Origin: a virus
Reading direction: 5' to 3' (one strand)
Length of the DNA stretch: 21,816 nucleotides
IMG/VR virus record: IMGVR_UViG_3300021964_000631
Span: 1 to 21,816 of that record
Shown here: positions 1 through 8,200 of the stretch, one piece after another
How the letters are laid out: every line of letters starts with the position of its first letter
How positions within the stretch are numbered: the stretch's first letter is position 1
The notes under the pieces: generated by a model
Seen by the model: only the letters and a program-made list of their open reading frames with translations
Told to the model about the DNA's origin: nothing
The model's database searches: none
Position numbers and translations under genes: made by a program

Positions 1-1
1 A

Positions 2-232
2 GACGGTGAGAGAGAATTAGCCTGTCTAGTAGCAGACGACTTAAGCGGTGTTAAGATTGAGGACAACACTTTAGATTTAATCTACCAGGGTAGGGAAGTA
101 CAATTACTCTTCTCAACATCTAAAAGCGCAGGATATGCTTACGGATATGTATGTGTAGCTTTAGAGTCAGTGGAAGAGACGGCTAACAACTTTGAGAGAA
201 CCTTTGTATTTGGGAGAGAAGAAGATGAGTAA
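2..232 (+). CDS. Hypothetical protein, C-terminal fragment (5' truncated)
   Basis: An open frame runs from the left edge to a TAA at 230-232, giving 76 residues of a gene whose start lies outside the window. The peptide is mixed and acidic, ends in GREEDE, and shows no membrane segment or motif that I recognise. It reads as a globular C-terminus with alternating hydrophobic stretches (LDLIYQG, VQLLF, YGYVCVALE). Its stop overlaps the start of the next gene (ATGAGTAA, start at 225), the same tight coupling seen across the late operon, which supports it being a real gene. Function unknown. Confidence 0.7.
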   Translation, partial: DGERELACLVADDLSGVKIEDNTLDLIYQGREVQLLFSTSKSAGYAYGYVCVALESVEETANNFERTFVFGREEDE

Positions 233-419
233 GACTAATTTAATAGCAGCAGTTAAAGCTTTTGTTATAACTTTGGCTTTATTTCTAGGACTTGGAGTAG
301 TTTTTTTAGTGTTCGCTATAGCAACAGGTTTTTTTGGTATAGAGGCGGTGCTAGGGATGGTATTATTCTTTATGGTTTTTTATTGCGTATTCCAAGAGAT
401 AGGAGCGAAACCAGAATAA
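225..419 (+). CDS. Small membrane protein, two predicted TM segments
   Basis: This 64-residue protein starts at ATG 225. A start at 192 is also open, but 225 has a purine-rich ribosome-binding sequence (GGGAGAGAAGAAG) just before it and gives the natural MSKTNLIAA N-terminus. Two long hydrophobic stretches, roughly residues 9-34 and 36-55, are separated by a short Gly/Glu turn and followed by a short charged tail ending GAKPE. It sits upstream of the terminase genes. Small two-TM proteins in phage late regions are sometimes holins, but nothing specific marks this one as such. It could equally be a membrane-targeted early or host-interaction protein. Confidence 0.65.
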   Translation: MSKTNLIAAVKAFVITLALFLGLGVVFLVFAIATGFFGIEAVLGMVLFFMVFYCVFQEIGAKPE

Positions 420-565
420 TGAGCAAAGGTAGCGGAAGAAGAAAAGAAAACACCAAACAAGTAGAAGAGAACATAAATAAGGTTAAGTTTGGCACATTAA
501 AACCATCGAGAGAGTGGGAAGTTAAGAAGCCAAATGCAAATAAGAATGATTCGCATTCTCAATAA
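419..565 (+). CDS. Small basic hypothetical protein
   Basis: This 48-residue protein starts at ATG 419, which overlaps the stop of the upstream gene (TAATG). An upstream in-frame ATG at 383 would overlap that gene by 37 bases and is less likely. The product is rich in Lys, Arg, Asn and Ser (MSKGSGRRKEN at the start, NANKNDSHSQ at the end), hydrophilic and probably partly disordered, with no recognised domain. It lies 17 bp before the terminase small subunit. Role unknown. Confidence 0.5.
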   Translation: MSKGSGRRKENTKQVEENINKVKFGTLKPSREWEVKKPNANKNDSHSQ

Positions 566-582
566 GTTAAAGTTATATCAAC

Positions 583-912
583 ATGAATAAAGGTGGAGCG
601 CCTAAAGGCAATCAGAACGCAGCTAAGGGCAGGCAAGCAACGCAAGCCCTAGAGATAGCCTGTGCCATTCATTCAGGTGAGAGAGACTTAGAGAGCGTTG
701 TAGAGGGTAACGGAATGAAGACCCTCGTTAAGCTATGGCTTAAACAGATAGAAGATGCTCAAGAGGAAGGAGACGCGGCTAAAATGAAGCTGATTACTGA
801 GCGATTAGATGGCAGACCAAGGCAGGCAGTCGATATAGGTGGGCAAGATGAGAATCCATTATTAGCTGAGGTGAGAAGAACTATTGTCGATACTGGAAAT
901 AAAGACAGCTAG
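583..912 (+). CDS. terS: Terminase small subunit
   Basis: Predicted DNA-recognition subunit of the packaging motor (109 residues). It begins with a Gly/Asn/Lys-rich segment, GGAPKGNQNAAKG (residues 4-16), which is a recurring N-terminal signature of small terminase and related phage DNA-binding proteins. A helical middle follows, then KLITERLDGRPRQAVDIGG near residues 68-87, a C-terminal pattern typical of small terminases where the assembly contacts the large subunit. The length is normal for the family. The large subunit follows immediately and overlaps it by 29 bp. There is no obvious Shine-Dalgarno before the ATG, so expression may rely on transcription and translation coming from upstream genes. 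Confidence 0.8.
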   Translation: MNKGGAPKGNQNAAKGRQATQALEIACAIHSGERDLESVVEGNGMKTLVKLWLKQIEDAQEEGDAAKMKLITERLDGRPRQAVDIGGQDENPLLAEVRRTIVDTGNKDS

Positions 913-2173
913 AGCTTTCAAGCCATTACTTGAGCCTGCTAGATACAAAGGCGCTCATGGTGGAAGAGGTAGCGGCAAGTCTCATTTCTTTGGTGAGATG
1001 CTTATCGAGGACTCACTACTAGAGAAAGGATTGCTATCGGTTTGTATTAGGGAAGTACAGAAGTCACTTAAAGACTCAGCTTATCGATTACTTTGCAATA
1101 AACTGTCAGACTTTGGCTTAGGCGAGAAAGACGGTTTTAAGATATATCAGGATAGAATCCAAACCCCTGGCGATGGGGTAATCATATTCCAAGGTATGCA
1201 AGACCACACTGCTGAGAGTATCAAGTCATTAGAAGGCTTTAAGAGAGCATGGGTAGAGGAAGCGCAGACACTTAGTAAAACATCATTAAAGCTATTAAGA
1301 CCAACTATCCGAGCACCTGAGTCTGAGCTGTGGTTTAGCTGGAATCCTCGATTTAACACTGACCCTGTAGACGCTATGTTTAGGGAAGGTCAGCCACCCA
1401 CTAACTCGGTGTGTATTCAGGCTAATTACTCAGAAAATCCGTGGTTTCCTAAAGAGCTAGAACAGGAAAGGCTAGATTGCTTAAGAGATGACCCTGACCA
1501 GTATGGACATATTTGGGAAGGTGACTATGTAACGGTAGCCGAGGGCGCTTACTTCGCTACTCATATAGCTGACCTTAAGAAGCGAGGAGGCATTACACCT
1601 ATTCAGCCTGACCCATTGCTCCCTATTAAGATATTTGTCGATATAGGCGGCACAGGAAGGCAGTCAGACGCTTTTAGTATGTGGGCGTGTCAGTTTGTAG
1701 GGCATGAAATGAAATGGCTAAACTACTACGAGGCGCAAGGGCAAGAGTTAGCTAACCATTTAGATTGGTTAAGAGAGTGGGGTTATACACCTGCTAGGGC
1801 GCATATCTATCTGCCTCACGATGGCAAGACACATGATAAAGTCTATAGCGTTAGCTATGAATCAGCCTTTAAGAGTGCAGGTTATACAGCTACAGTTATT
1901 CCTAATCAGGGTAAGGGAGCGAGCAAACAGAGGATTGAAGCGGCTAGAAGATTATTTCCTACAATGTGGTTTGACCCTAAGTGTGAAGAGGCTGGATTAA
2001 AGGCTCTCGGGTGGTATCATGAGAAGAGATGTGATATAAGGGGAATTGGTTTAGGAGCTGAGCACGACTGGTCTAGTCACGCTGCTGACTCCTTTGGTTT
2101 AGGGTGTGTTGTTTACAAAACTCCTGTGACCAAAAAGGCTAAGAATAAGAAGCCGAGAATTAACATTGCATAA
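884..2173 (+). CDS. terL: Terminase large subunit (packaging ATPase and nuclease)
   Basis: This ATP-driven motor and headful nuclease loads DNA through the portal. The 429 residues contain a Walker A P-loop GGRGSGKS (26-33), a Walker B with catalytic glutamate in AWVEEAQ (122-128, E126 likely catalytic), and motif III-like WFSWNP (150-155). An RNase H-like nuclease follows, with acidic residues D253 and D262 (FVDIGG...SDA), D313 (LPHDGK) and D402 (SHAADSF). The start is TTG at 884. An in-frame TGA at 872-874 blocks any earlier start, and the first ATG (998) lies beyond the Walker A motif. GAGAAG at 873-878 gives a good ribosome-binding spacing. The domain set resembles the P22 gp2/Terminase_3-type group of short-tailed phages. 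Confidence 0.95.
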   Translation: MSILEIKTARAFKPLLEPARYKGAHGGRGSGKSHFFGEMLIEDSLLEKGLLSVCIREVQKSLKDSAYRLLCNKLSDFGLGEKDGFKIYQDRIQTPGDGVIIFQGMQDHTAESIKSLEGFKRAWVEEAQTLSKTSLKLLRPTIRAPESELWFSWNPRFNTDPVDAMFREGQPPTNSVCIQANYSENPWFPKELEQERLDCLRDDPDQYGHIWEGDYVTVAEGAYFATHIADLKKRGGITPIQPDPLLPIKIFVDIGGTGRQSDAFSMWACQFVGHEMKWLNYYEAQGQELANHLDWLREWGYTPARAHIYLPHDGKTHDKVYSVSYESAFKSAGYTATVIPNQGKGASKQRIEAARRLFPTMWFDPKCEEAGLKALGWYHEKRCDIRGIGLGAEHDWSSHAADSFGLGCVVYKTPVTKKAKNKKPRINIA

Positions 2174-2309
2174 CGAAAGAGACGAGATATTAAGAGAGAT
2201 TACTGAGCTAAAGCGTGAGGGAAGAGAGACGGGAGCGCTTGTGGCTAGACTAATAGAGATAGATAAAAAGTCTAAGCCTAACAAGAAACCTAAAATAAAT
2301 ACTCCCTAA
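2166..2309 (+). CDS. Small hydrophilic protein between terminase and portal (TTG start)
   Basis: The 138-bp space between terminase and portal is filled by one open frame of 47 residues. It starts at TTG 2166 (overlapping the terminase end by 8 bp), has GAGA at 2155-2158 as a weak ribosome-binding site, and ends at TAA 2307-2309, two bases before the portal ATG. The product begins MHNERDEILREI, continues as a charged amphipathic helix (ITELKREGRE, ALVARLIEIDKK) and ends in a basic tail KPNKKPKINTP. It looks like a short coiled coil or helix. The portal gene has almost no ribosome-binding site of its own, so translation of this small gene may carry ribosomes into it. Function unknown. The lack of any ATG in the frame is the main caution. 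Confidence 0.55.
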   Translation: MHNERDEILREITELKREGRETGALVARLIEIDKKSKPNKKPKINTP

Positions 2310-2311
2310 CT

Positions 2312-4303
2312 ATGGCAAAACTTACAGACGCAGATATAAAGAATATCGTAGAGGCAGAAGAGCGCCAAGCAATAGATTATGAAGGCGAGATAGCCGAAAC
2401 CCGCGCTAAGTTAATGGATTACTATAACTGCCTTCCTTATGGTGATGAGGTCGAAGGTCAGAGCCATGCAATTAGCTCAGATGTAAGCGACACTGTAGAA
2501 ACCTTGATGCCTGGACTCATGCGAGTCTTCACACAAGGCAGGTTAATAGGACAATTTGAGGCAGACGAGGAAGCTTATGAGGAAGAGGCTGAGCTAAAGA
2601 CTGAGCTTAGTAACTATGTATTTCAGAAGCAGAACAATGGCTTTCTTGTATTAAATACCATGTTTAAAGATGCCCTCTTACAATTGAGCGGCACGGTTAA
2701 AGTTTATTGGGATGAGACAGAAGATAGCGAGGTTACTAAATACCGTGGATTGAGTGCTGAAGAGCTAAAGGTATTAGAGGCTGAGGACGGTGTAACTGTT
2801 GAGGAAGTTGAGAAAGTCGAAGAGGATGGACTTGTTACTTACAATGCTGAGAAGGTAACGATTAAGAAAAAGGGCTGCGTTAAGTATGATAATGTACCAC
2901 CCGAAGAGTTTCTAATATCTCGAAGTGCTAGAAACTTTGTAGACAGACCTAGCTTTATAGGTCAAAGGTCACCTAAGACACGCTCAGACTTAATCAAGAT
3001 GGGCTATGACAGAAAGATAGTACAGGGCTTACCTGCTGACGATTACTTCAAAGACTCAGAGGAAAGGAATGCTAGATACTTCAAATACAATCAATGGTCT
3101 ACTACCAACCCTTCAGAACATCACCCTAACGATATTATCTTTGTGGGTGAATATTATTTGAATATAGACATGAACCAGGATGGGGTTTGTGAGTACTACC
3201 AAATTATTTATGCAGGCGAGCAAATCCTTAAAAAGCAGCAAGTAGATGACCATCCCTTCTGCACTGTTGTACCTGTGCCTGTATCTCACAGAGCTATTGG
3301 TACATGCCCTGCTGAGCAAGTAGCTGACCTTCAGTATCGTAAATCTCACTTAGAACGTAATATGTTTGATAACGTTTATCAGACTAACTACCCGAGAGTC
3401 ATGCACTCTAACAAAGTTGACCTTGATGACCTATTAACCCCTAGAGCGGGTGGTACTATCGAGATTGACACAGAGCTTGGCGATGTAGGTGGACACGCTC
3501 AGCCACTTGTAATACCTAATATGATAGGCGATATATTGCAGGCTATCGAATACACAGACACAGCTAGAGAGACGCGTACAGGCGTTACTCGATACACTCA
3601 AGGTCTTAACCCTGAAGCGTTGAATAAGACAGCTACAGGCTATCTAGGCATGATGGACGCTAGCCAGCAGAGAGAGTACCTAATAGCTAGGCTATTCGCT
3701 GAAACTGGCGTTAAGCATATCTTTGAAAAGACAGTATCATTATTAGCTAAGTATCAAGACACACCTATGCAGATTAAGGTGAGTGGTCAGCCTTTAGAGA
3801 TTAACCCTGTTGAGTGGAGTGGTCATACAAGATGCTCTATTCATGTAGGTTTAGGCTCAGGCGATAGACAAGAAAAAATAATGAATCTTAATCAAGTCTT
3901 ACAGAATCAAATGATGTTTATGCAGAGTGGTTTGGTATTAAGTGACCAAGCTAAAGTCTATAAGACAATGGAGAAGATTATTGATGAGGTAGGTTTAAAA
4001 GATGCCTCAACTTATTTTAATAACCCTGAGACTGATGTAGAGACGCTACAAGCGCAGAATGAGCAGTTAATGGGCATGGTGCAGCAGTTACAAGCACAAG
4101 CGCAGCAGAATCCACTAGCAGAGGCTGAGATGGTTAAGGTGCAAGGTGATATAGCTACTAAGCAGATGGTAGAGCAGAATAAAGCACAACAATTCATGCT
4201 TAAGATGCAGCAAGAGCAGGAAGAGTTTAGAAAAGAGTTTGCAAGAAAAATGACAGAGCTAGAGCTTAAATATCAAACGGACGTACCAGGAAGCACAGTA
4301 TGA
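2312..4303 (+). CDS. Portal protein
   Basis: Predicted portal, the dodecameric ring at one capsid vertex through which DNA enters and leaves. At 663 residues it is in the usual size class for podovirus portals. The N-terminal part has MDYYNCLPYGDE and VSDTVETLMPGLMRVF, typical of the portal clip and wing entry in P22-like podoviruses. The middle has LISRSARNFVDRPSFIGQR, and the stem/crown part has TRETRTGVTRYTQGLNPEALNKTATG (written here by position, about residues 424-449). The last ~100 residues are Gln/Glu/Met rich and predicted coiled coil, like the long barrel of P22-type portals. The position between terminase and scaffold supports the call. The next gene overlaps its stop by ATGA. Confidence 0.92.
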   Translation: MAKLTDADIKNIVEAEERQAIDYEGEIAETRAKLMDYYNCLPYGDEVEGQSHAISSDVSDTVETLMPGLMRVFTQGRLIGQFEADEEAYEEEAELKTELSNYVFQKQNNGFLVLNTMFKDALLQLSGTVKVYWDETEDSEVTKYRGLSAEELKVLEAEDGVTVEEVEKVEEDGLVTYNAEKVTIKKKGCVKYDNVPPEEFLISRSARNFVDRPSFIGQRSPKTRSDLIKMGYDRKIVQGLPADDYFKDSEERNARYFKYNQWSTTNPSEHHPNDIIFVGEYYLNIDMNQDGVCEYYQIIYAGEQILKKQQVDDHPFCTVVPVPVSHRAIGTCPAEQVADLQYRKSHLERNMFDNVYQTNYPRVMHSNKVDLDDLLTPRAGGTIEIDTELGDVGGHAQPLVIPNMIGDILQAIEYTDTARETRTGVTRYTQGLNPEALNKTATGYLGMMDASQQREYLIARLFAETGVKHIFEKTVSLLAKYQDTPMQIKVSGQPLEINPVEWSGHTRCSIHVGLGSGDRQEKIMNLNQVLQNQMMFMQSGLVLSDQAKVYKTMEKIIDEVGLKDASTYFNNPETDVETLQAQNEQLMGMVQQLQAQAQQNPLAEAEMVKVQGDIATKQMVEQNKAQQFMLKMQQEQEEFRKEFARKMTELELKYQTDVPGSTV

Positions 4304-4572
4304 GCAAAAAAAGAGAGGGCGAATTGAGAAAGCAAATAGGTGAGGGATTCGAGGCTAAGAGAATATTAGACAACCCTTTAGTAGTTGAATACTTTGAGAA
4401 TGCTAGAGGGGGAATTATGCAGCGATTGCAGACAGCAGATGTAGATGAGGAGCAAGAGAGGGAGCTAGTTAGAATGCTGAAAGTAATGGCGCATTTTGAG
4501 CGAGACTTCACAAAGAAGATAAAGAGCGGCAATAAAGCCGAAAACTTACTAGCACAACTATTTAAGAGGTAG
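4300..4572 (+). CDS. Conserved small head-region protein
   Basis: This 90-residue soluble, charged, helical protein is encoded between portal and scaffold, starting at ATGA overlapping the portal stop. The pattern EAKRILDNPLVVEYFENARGG (residues 18-37 region) followed by a helical QRLQTADVDEEQERELVRML segment resembles a family of small hypothetical phage proteins that often follow the portal gene. I recognise this as a pattern, not by name. No enzyme motif or membrane segment is present. A role in portal or procapsid assembly is inferred only from position. Confidence 0.75.
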   Translation: MSKKREGELRKQIGEGFEAKRILDNPLVVEYFENARGGIMQRLQTADVDEEQERELVRMLKVMAHFERDFTKKIKSGNKAENLLAQLFKR

Positions 4573-4575
4573 AAC

Positions 4576-5478
4576 ATGAACGAAAGGTCAGAATTAGCGA
4601 AAGCTGCAAAGAGTTTATTATCTGAGCCACCAAGCGAGCTAGAACAGCCACCCGCAGACAGTGGAGCAGAAGCACAGGAAGTGCAGGTAAAAGAGCAAGA
4701 TGCTGCACCAAAGGCACAGGAAGCAAGTCAGGAAACACTAGAGAATAGTGACACAGAAGACGCGCCTAATATGCACAAGGTCAAGATAGATGGCGAAGAG
4801 GTAGAGGTGGATTATGACGAATTGCTTAAGGGCTACTCGCGTGAATCACACTACCAAAAGAAGTCTAAAGAGCTTTCTAAAGAAAGAGATGATTTTACTT
4901 TAAAAGCTAAAGAGCTAGAAGATAGCATTAACGATGCTCAATTAGTTATAAATGATGAGACTGCCAAACTTAACAGTGCAGAGATGCGTGAGTTAAGGGA
5001 GGACGACCCTGAGCAATACTTAAGAGAGGTCGAGCGCATAGAAAACAAAGTTGAGAAATTCCAAAAGCTAAAAGAAAAGCAGCAAGCAGAAGCGCAACAA
5101 AAAGAGCAAGCACGAATTGCCAAAGAGCGTGAAGCACTTTTCGAGGCTTTCCCTCACTGGAATGGTGATGAGGAAGTCATGGGCAAGGAATCGGGCGAGC
5201 TATTAAAAACACTAGGCGACTTAGGTTTTAGTGAGACTGAATTACAGGAAATCACAGACCATAGGTTATTTGTGTTAGCTAGCAAGGCAAATAAATTTGA
5301 TAAAATCGACTCAGTAGATTTAGAGAGCAAAAAAATAACTGAAAAACCCGCCTCAGTTAAGCCTAACGCTAAAGGGCAGAATGATGTGAGTGAAAGCAAG
5401 TCTAAAAAGGATGCGCTTTATAAAACGCTTAGAACAGGCTCATTGCGTGACGCTTCTAAGGCATTAACACAAACTTAA
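4576..5478 (+). CDS. Capsid scaffolding protein
   Basis: Predicted internal scaffold that guides capsid assembly and is lost from the mature head. It has 300 residues. Residues 1-65 are Ala/Gln/Glu-rich and disordered. The segment around 67-95 (VKIDGEEVEVDYDELLKGYSR, then ESHYQKKSKEL) is a recurrent motif of podovirus scaffold proteins. A long Lys/Glu/Gln coiled coil occupies about 95-190. The C-terminus (about 260-300) is basic and Ser/Lys-rich, as expected for the part that binds the coat protein in P22-like scaffolds. A ribosome-binding site AAGAGGT precedes the ATG. The position directly before the capsid gene strongly supports the role. Confidence 0.88.
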   Translation: MNERSELAKAAKSLLSEPPSELEQPPADSGAEAQEVQVKEQDAAPKAQEASQETLENSDTEDAPNMHKVKIDGEEVEVDYDELLKGYSRESHYQKKSKELSKERDDFTLKAKELEDSINDAQLVINDETAKLNSAEMRELREDDPEQYLREVERIENKVEKFQKLKEKQQAEAQQKEQARIAKEREALFEAFPHWNGDEEVMGKESGELLKTLGDLGFSETELQEITDHRLFVLASKANKFDKIDSVDLESKKITEKPASVKPNAKGQNDVSESKSKKDALYKTLRTGSLRDASKALTQT

Positions 5479-5495
5479 AATAAAGGTGGCTTAAA

Positions 5496-6467
5496 ATGGC
5501 TTTACCAGGACAAACTTGGACTAGCTTCTCTAGTATCGGAAATAGAGAAGACCTAGCAGACGTAATTTATAATATTTCTCCGATGGACACACCATTCCAA
5601 AGCGGAGTGGACAAAGTATCAGCTAGTGCTGTTTACCATGAGACACAAACAGACGAGCTTCGTGCTGCGGCTGCTAACATCTCTTTAGAAGGTGATGACG
5701 CTACAGGTGCTACTCTTTCTCCCTCTACTCGAATTGGTAACTATTGCCAAATTCTTGAGGAGACTGTTGTTGTATCTGGTACTTCTCGCAGCATTGACCA
5801 AGCAGGTCGCGCTGACGAATACTCTTACCAAACTGTTAAAAGCGGTAAGCAGCTAAAGAGAGACTTAGAGCTAGCTCTTACTCAGAACCAAGCTTCTAGT
5901 GCTGGTGGTATTGGCACAGGTCGCTCAATGGCTTCTGTTGAGTCATGGTTGGCAACTAACAAGACTACTCAAGGCTCTTCTGCTGGTGGTGCTACTACTG
6001 CGGGCTTCGCCTCTGGTGTTGTTGCTGCTCCTGTAGACGCTTCTACTGCTGCTACTTTCACTAAAGCAAACCTTGATGCTGTTATTCAAGCTTGCTGGAC
6101 TGAAGGCGGTGAGCCTACTGTAATTATGGTTGGTCCATATAACCGTACTAAGGTTAGTGGCTTCTCAGGTATCTCTACCTTAGAAACTACTGCTGAGGCT
6201 ACTGGTGAAGTTGCGCTAATTGGTGCAGTTGATATGTATAAGTCTAACTTTGGTATCTTGAAGGTTGTACCTAACAGATTCCAACGTGACCAGACCGCTC
6301 TAGTACTAGACATGAATATGTGGGCTATTGCTGAGCTTCGACCTATGCAGATGAACTCTCTAGGTAAAACTGGCGACAACGACAAAGCTCAATTGCTTTC
6401 TGAATGTACTCTTGTTTCTCGAAATGAGAAGGCTTCGGGAAAAGTAACTGACTTATCTACTAGCTAG
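5496..6467 (+). CDS. Major capsid protein (SU10 / DUF5309-like)
   Basis: Predicted main shell protein with the HK97 fold (323 residues). The N-terminus LADVIYNISPMDTPFQSGV (about 20-38), the middle ILEETVVVSGTSRSID and VKSGKQLKRDLELAL, and the C-terminal LDMNMWAIAELRPM with LVSRNEKASGK match the pattern of the SU10 major capsid / DUF5309 group. No separate protease or prohead domain is present. AAAGGTGG at 5482-5489 is a strong ribosome-binding site. The gene has its own codon taste: about 9 of 12 Arg codons are CGN, whereas the portal uses mostly AGA/AGG, and ACT, GGT, TCT and GCT dominate. This fits very high expression. A terminator follows. Confidence 0.93.
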   Translation: MALPGQTWTSFSSIGNREDLADVIYNISPMDTPFQSGVDKVSASAVYHETQTDELRAAAANISLEGDDATGATLSPSTRIGNYCQILEETVVVSGTSRSIDQAGRADEYSYQTVKSGKQLKRDLELALTQNQASSAGGIGTGRSMASVESWLATNKTTQGSSAGGATTAGFASGVVAAPVDASTAATFTKANLDAVIQACWTEGGEPTVIMVGPYNRTKVSGFSGISTLETTAEATGEVALIGAVDMYKSNFGILKVVPNRFQRDQTALVLDMNMWAIAELRPMQMNSLGKTGDNDKAQLLSECTLVSRNEKASGKVTDLSTS

Positions 6468-6476
6468 TAAGTAAAT

Positions 6477-6511
6477 AGATAGGGGTGGCTTAGGCTGCCC
6501 CTTATCTTTTT
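6477..6511 (+). terminator. Rho-independent terminator after the capsid gene
   Basis: AGATA-GGGG-TGGC, loop TTAG, then GCTG-CCCC-T-TATCT form a hairpin with one bulged T and two G-U pairs. It is followed directly by a T run (6507-6511). It sits 9 bp after the capsid stop codon and just before the ribosome-binding site (GGGGGAG, 6512-6518) of the next gene. Partial read-through would let the capsid message exceed that of the downstream connector and cargo genes. Confidence 0.85.
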
Positions 6512-6520
6512 GGGGGAGAT

Positions 6521-6844
6521 ATGACAAGACGTTTAATAGATTACAATCCTTATTCGCAAGAGGCGACCTATCACCATTATGACCATGCTACGGGCATGAC
6601 TCATATCGAGACAGTGCAAGAAACACGCGCTATCAATAAAATCCTAGACAGTAACAAAGCTGTTTCTAACGCAGGTCACAACTCTACTAAGGGAGACTAC
6701 TGGCATTTTGCGACTATACCAAATGCAGTTATAATTAAGCTTAAGAATGAGAAAGGAATTGACATATTTAACAAGGATGACTTACCAAAACTTGAAACGC
6801 TAATACAGCGTGACCCTGAGTACAGATATTTAAGACGATATTAA
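6521..6844 (+). CDS. Conserved small podovirus protein, probable virion or neck component
   Basis: This 107-residue protein begins MTRRLIDYNPYS and continues with TYHHYDHATGMTHIETVQ, a KILDSNKAVSN helix, GDYWHFATIPNAVI and a C-terminal DPEYRYLRR. This arrangement is familiar from small proteins encoded after the capsid gene in marine podoviruses and related phages. I know no established function. Strong ribosome binding (GGGGGAG) directly after the terminator hairpin suggests efficient translation. It has no membrane segment. A structural or neck role is inferred from position only. Confidence 0.75.
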   Translation: MTRRLIDYNPYSQEATYHHYDHATGMTHIETVQETRAINKILDSNKAVSNAGHNSTKGDYWHFATIPNAVIIKLKNEKGIDIFNKDDLPKLETLIQRDPEYRYLRRY

Positions 6845-6853
6845 GAGAGGAAT

Positions 6854-8200
6854 ATGGAAGAGGAGCTACTAAGAGCTAAATCATTAGCAGAGTCTGAGCC
6901 TGATGAGGCTATGCGTATTTGTTGTGATGTGCTTAATCAAGACCTAGATGGATTAGACGGGCAAAGAGCCTTGTTTATGATAGGCTTCATTATGATGGAA
7001 GCTAGGCGCTATGGTTTTGCTTATCAGATATTTAAACGCTGTGCAGATGTAAACCCAAAAGTATCTGAAATCTACTCTAACATGGGTATGTGCTTAGAGC
7101 CTACAGACGCGCATGGTGCAGTGAGGTTATTCCAAAAGGCTTACCAATTAAGACCAGATAACTCTCACGCATACGCTAACGAGGCATTGATACACTTACA
7201 AACGGGCAGACCTGATAAGTGCATTACATTAAGCGAGAAAGCTTTAGAGTATGAGCCTGACTTAATGAGTGCTAAACATAATCTAGGCTTAGCTCAGATT
7301 ATGGAGAGGGATTTTAAAAGCGGGTGGGCTAATTACTTTGACACGCTAGGCGTAAAGCAGAGAAAGAAAAGAGACTACGGTCTACCTGAATGGGATGGCA
7401 AGGCTAAAGGCGAGGTAGTTATCTATGGCGAGCAAGGTGTAGGTGATGAGGTTATGTTTGCCTCTTGTCTAGCCGATGTGCAAAAGACTAATAATGTTAT
7501 CTTAGACTGCGACAAACGCCTTGAGGGGCTGTTCAAGCGTAGTTTTGACTTCCCTGTTTATGGCACTCGATTTAAGAAAGAAACGCCTATACTGGACAAC
7601 CACAGCCCTCAGTACCAGATAGCGATGGGACAATTGCCTCACTTCTATAGGAATGATGAGGATTCATTTCCAGGCACTCCCTATTTAAAGCCTGACCCTG
7701 AATTAGTCATTAAATGGAATGCTCTGTTTGATACCTTCAAGGGTAGGAAAATTGGCGTAGCGTGGAGTGGTGGACTACCTGAAACAGGATTAAAGAGACG
7801 CACACTAGACCCCTCAGACTTTGAGCCTTTATTCAACGATGAGGATACTTTTATCTGTTTGGAGTACAAAGAAGTAAGTAATGAAATCCTTGATAAATAC
7901 AATCTTAAATACTATCCGAGGTCAGTGGGTAAAGGACAGGATATTGATGAGCTTGCAGGTATTATTGCTTGTCTCGATGTTGTTGTTACCGCTTGTACCA
8001 CTGTGGTTTATATTGCGGGTGCTCTTAATATCCCCTGTGTGGTATTAGTGCCTAGAGAAGCGGGTTATCGCTACCATAGTCATGGTCAATTCCCGTGGTA
8101 TAATTCTGTGGAGCTAGTAAGACAGAGAAACAGTTGGAAAAAGACAGTTAAAGAAGCTGTAAAGATTGCAAATAAAAGAGGGGGTGTTAAATGCCTGTGA
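6854..8200 (+). CDS. TPR protein with C-terminal GT9-like glycosyltransferase domain
   Basis: This 448-residue fusion has tetratricopeptide repeats at residues ~1-165 (for example YQIFKRCADVNPKVSEIYSNMG, AVRLFQKAYQLRPDNSHAYAN, ALEYEPDLMSAKHNLG) and a sugar-nucleotide transferase-like domain at ~185-435. The GEQGVGDEVMFAS loop (192-204), KIGVAWSGG (299-307), LDVVVTACTTVVYIAGAL (374-391) and HGQFPWYNSVELVRQ (410-424) are the standard landmarks of bacterial TPR/GT9 proteins related to heptosyltransferases. It would transfer a sugar to an acceptor, possibly protein or glycan; donor and acceptor are unknown. It starts the cargo cassette, with AGAGAGGAA as ribosome-binding site. Its last residues RGGVKCL overlap the start of the next gene. 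An unusual gene for a virion operon. Confidence 0.85.
   Translation: MEEELLRAKSLAESEPDEAMRICCDVLNQDLDGLDGQRALFMIGFIMMEARRYGFAYQIFKRCADVNPKVSEIYSNMGMCLEPTDAHGAVRLFQKAYQLRPDNSHAYANEALIHLQTGRPDKCITLSEKALEYEPDLMSAKHNLGLAQIMERDFKSGWANYFDTLGVKQRKKRDYGLPEWDGKAKGEVVIYGEQGVGDEVMFASCLADVQKTNNVILDCDKRLEGLFKRSFDFPVYGTRFKKETPILDNHSPQYQIAMGQLPHFYRNDEDSFPGTPYLKPDPELVIKWNALFDTFKGRKIGVAWSGGLPETGLKRRTLDPSDFEPLFNDEDTFICLEYKEVSNEILDKYNLKYYPRSVGKGQDIDELAGIIACLDVVVTACTTVVYIAGALNIPCVVLVPREAGYRYHSHGQFPWYNSVELVRQRNSWKKTVKEAVKIANKRGGVKCL

Noticed and set aside
192-224. Upstream ATG at 192 for the small membrane protein
   Set aside because: The ATG at 225 has a better ribosome-binding sequence and a typical 8-base overlap with the preceding stop; starting at 192 would overlap that gene by 41 bases.
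4266-4577. 103-residue minus-strand frame over the small gene after portal
   Set aside because: Antisense shadow: the plus-strand 90-residue gene has an ATGA link to the portal and a plausible protein sequence, while the antisense product is a Ser/Leu/Cys-rich mix.
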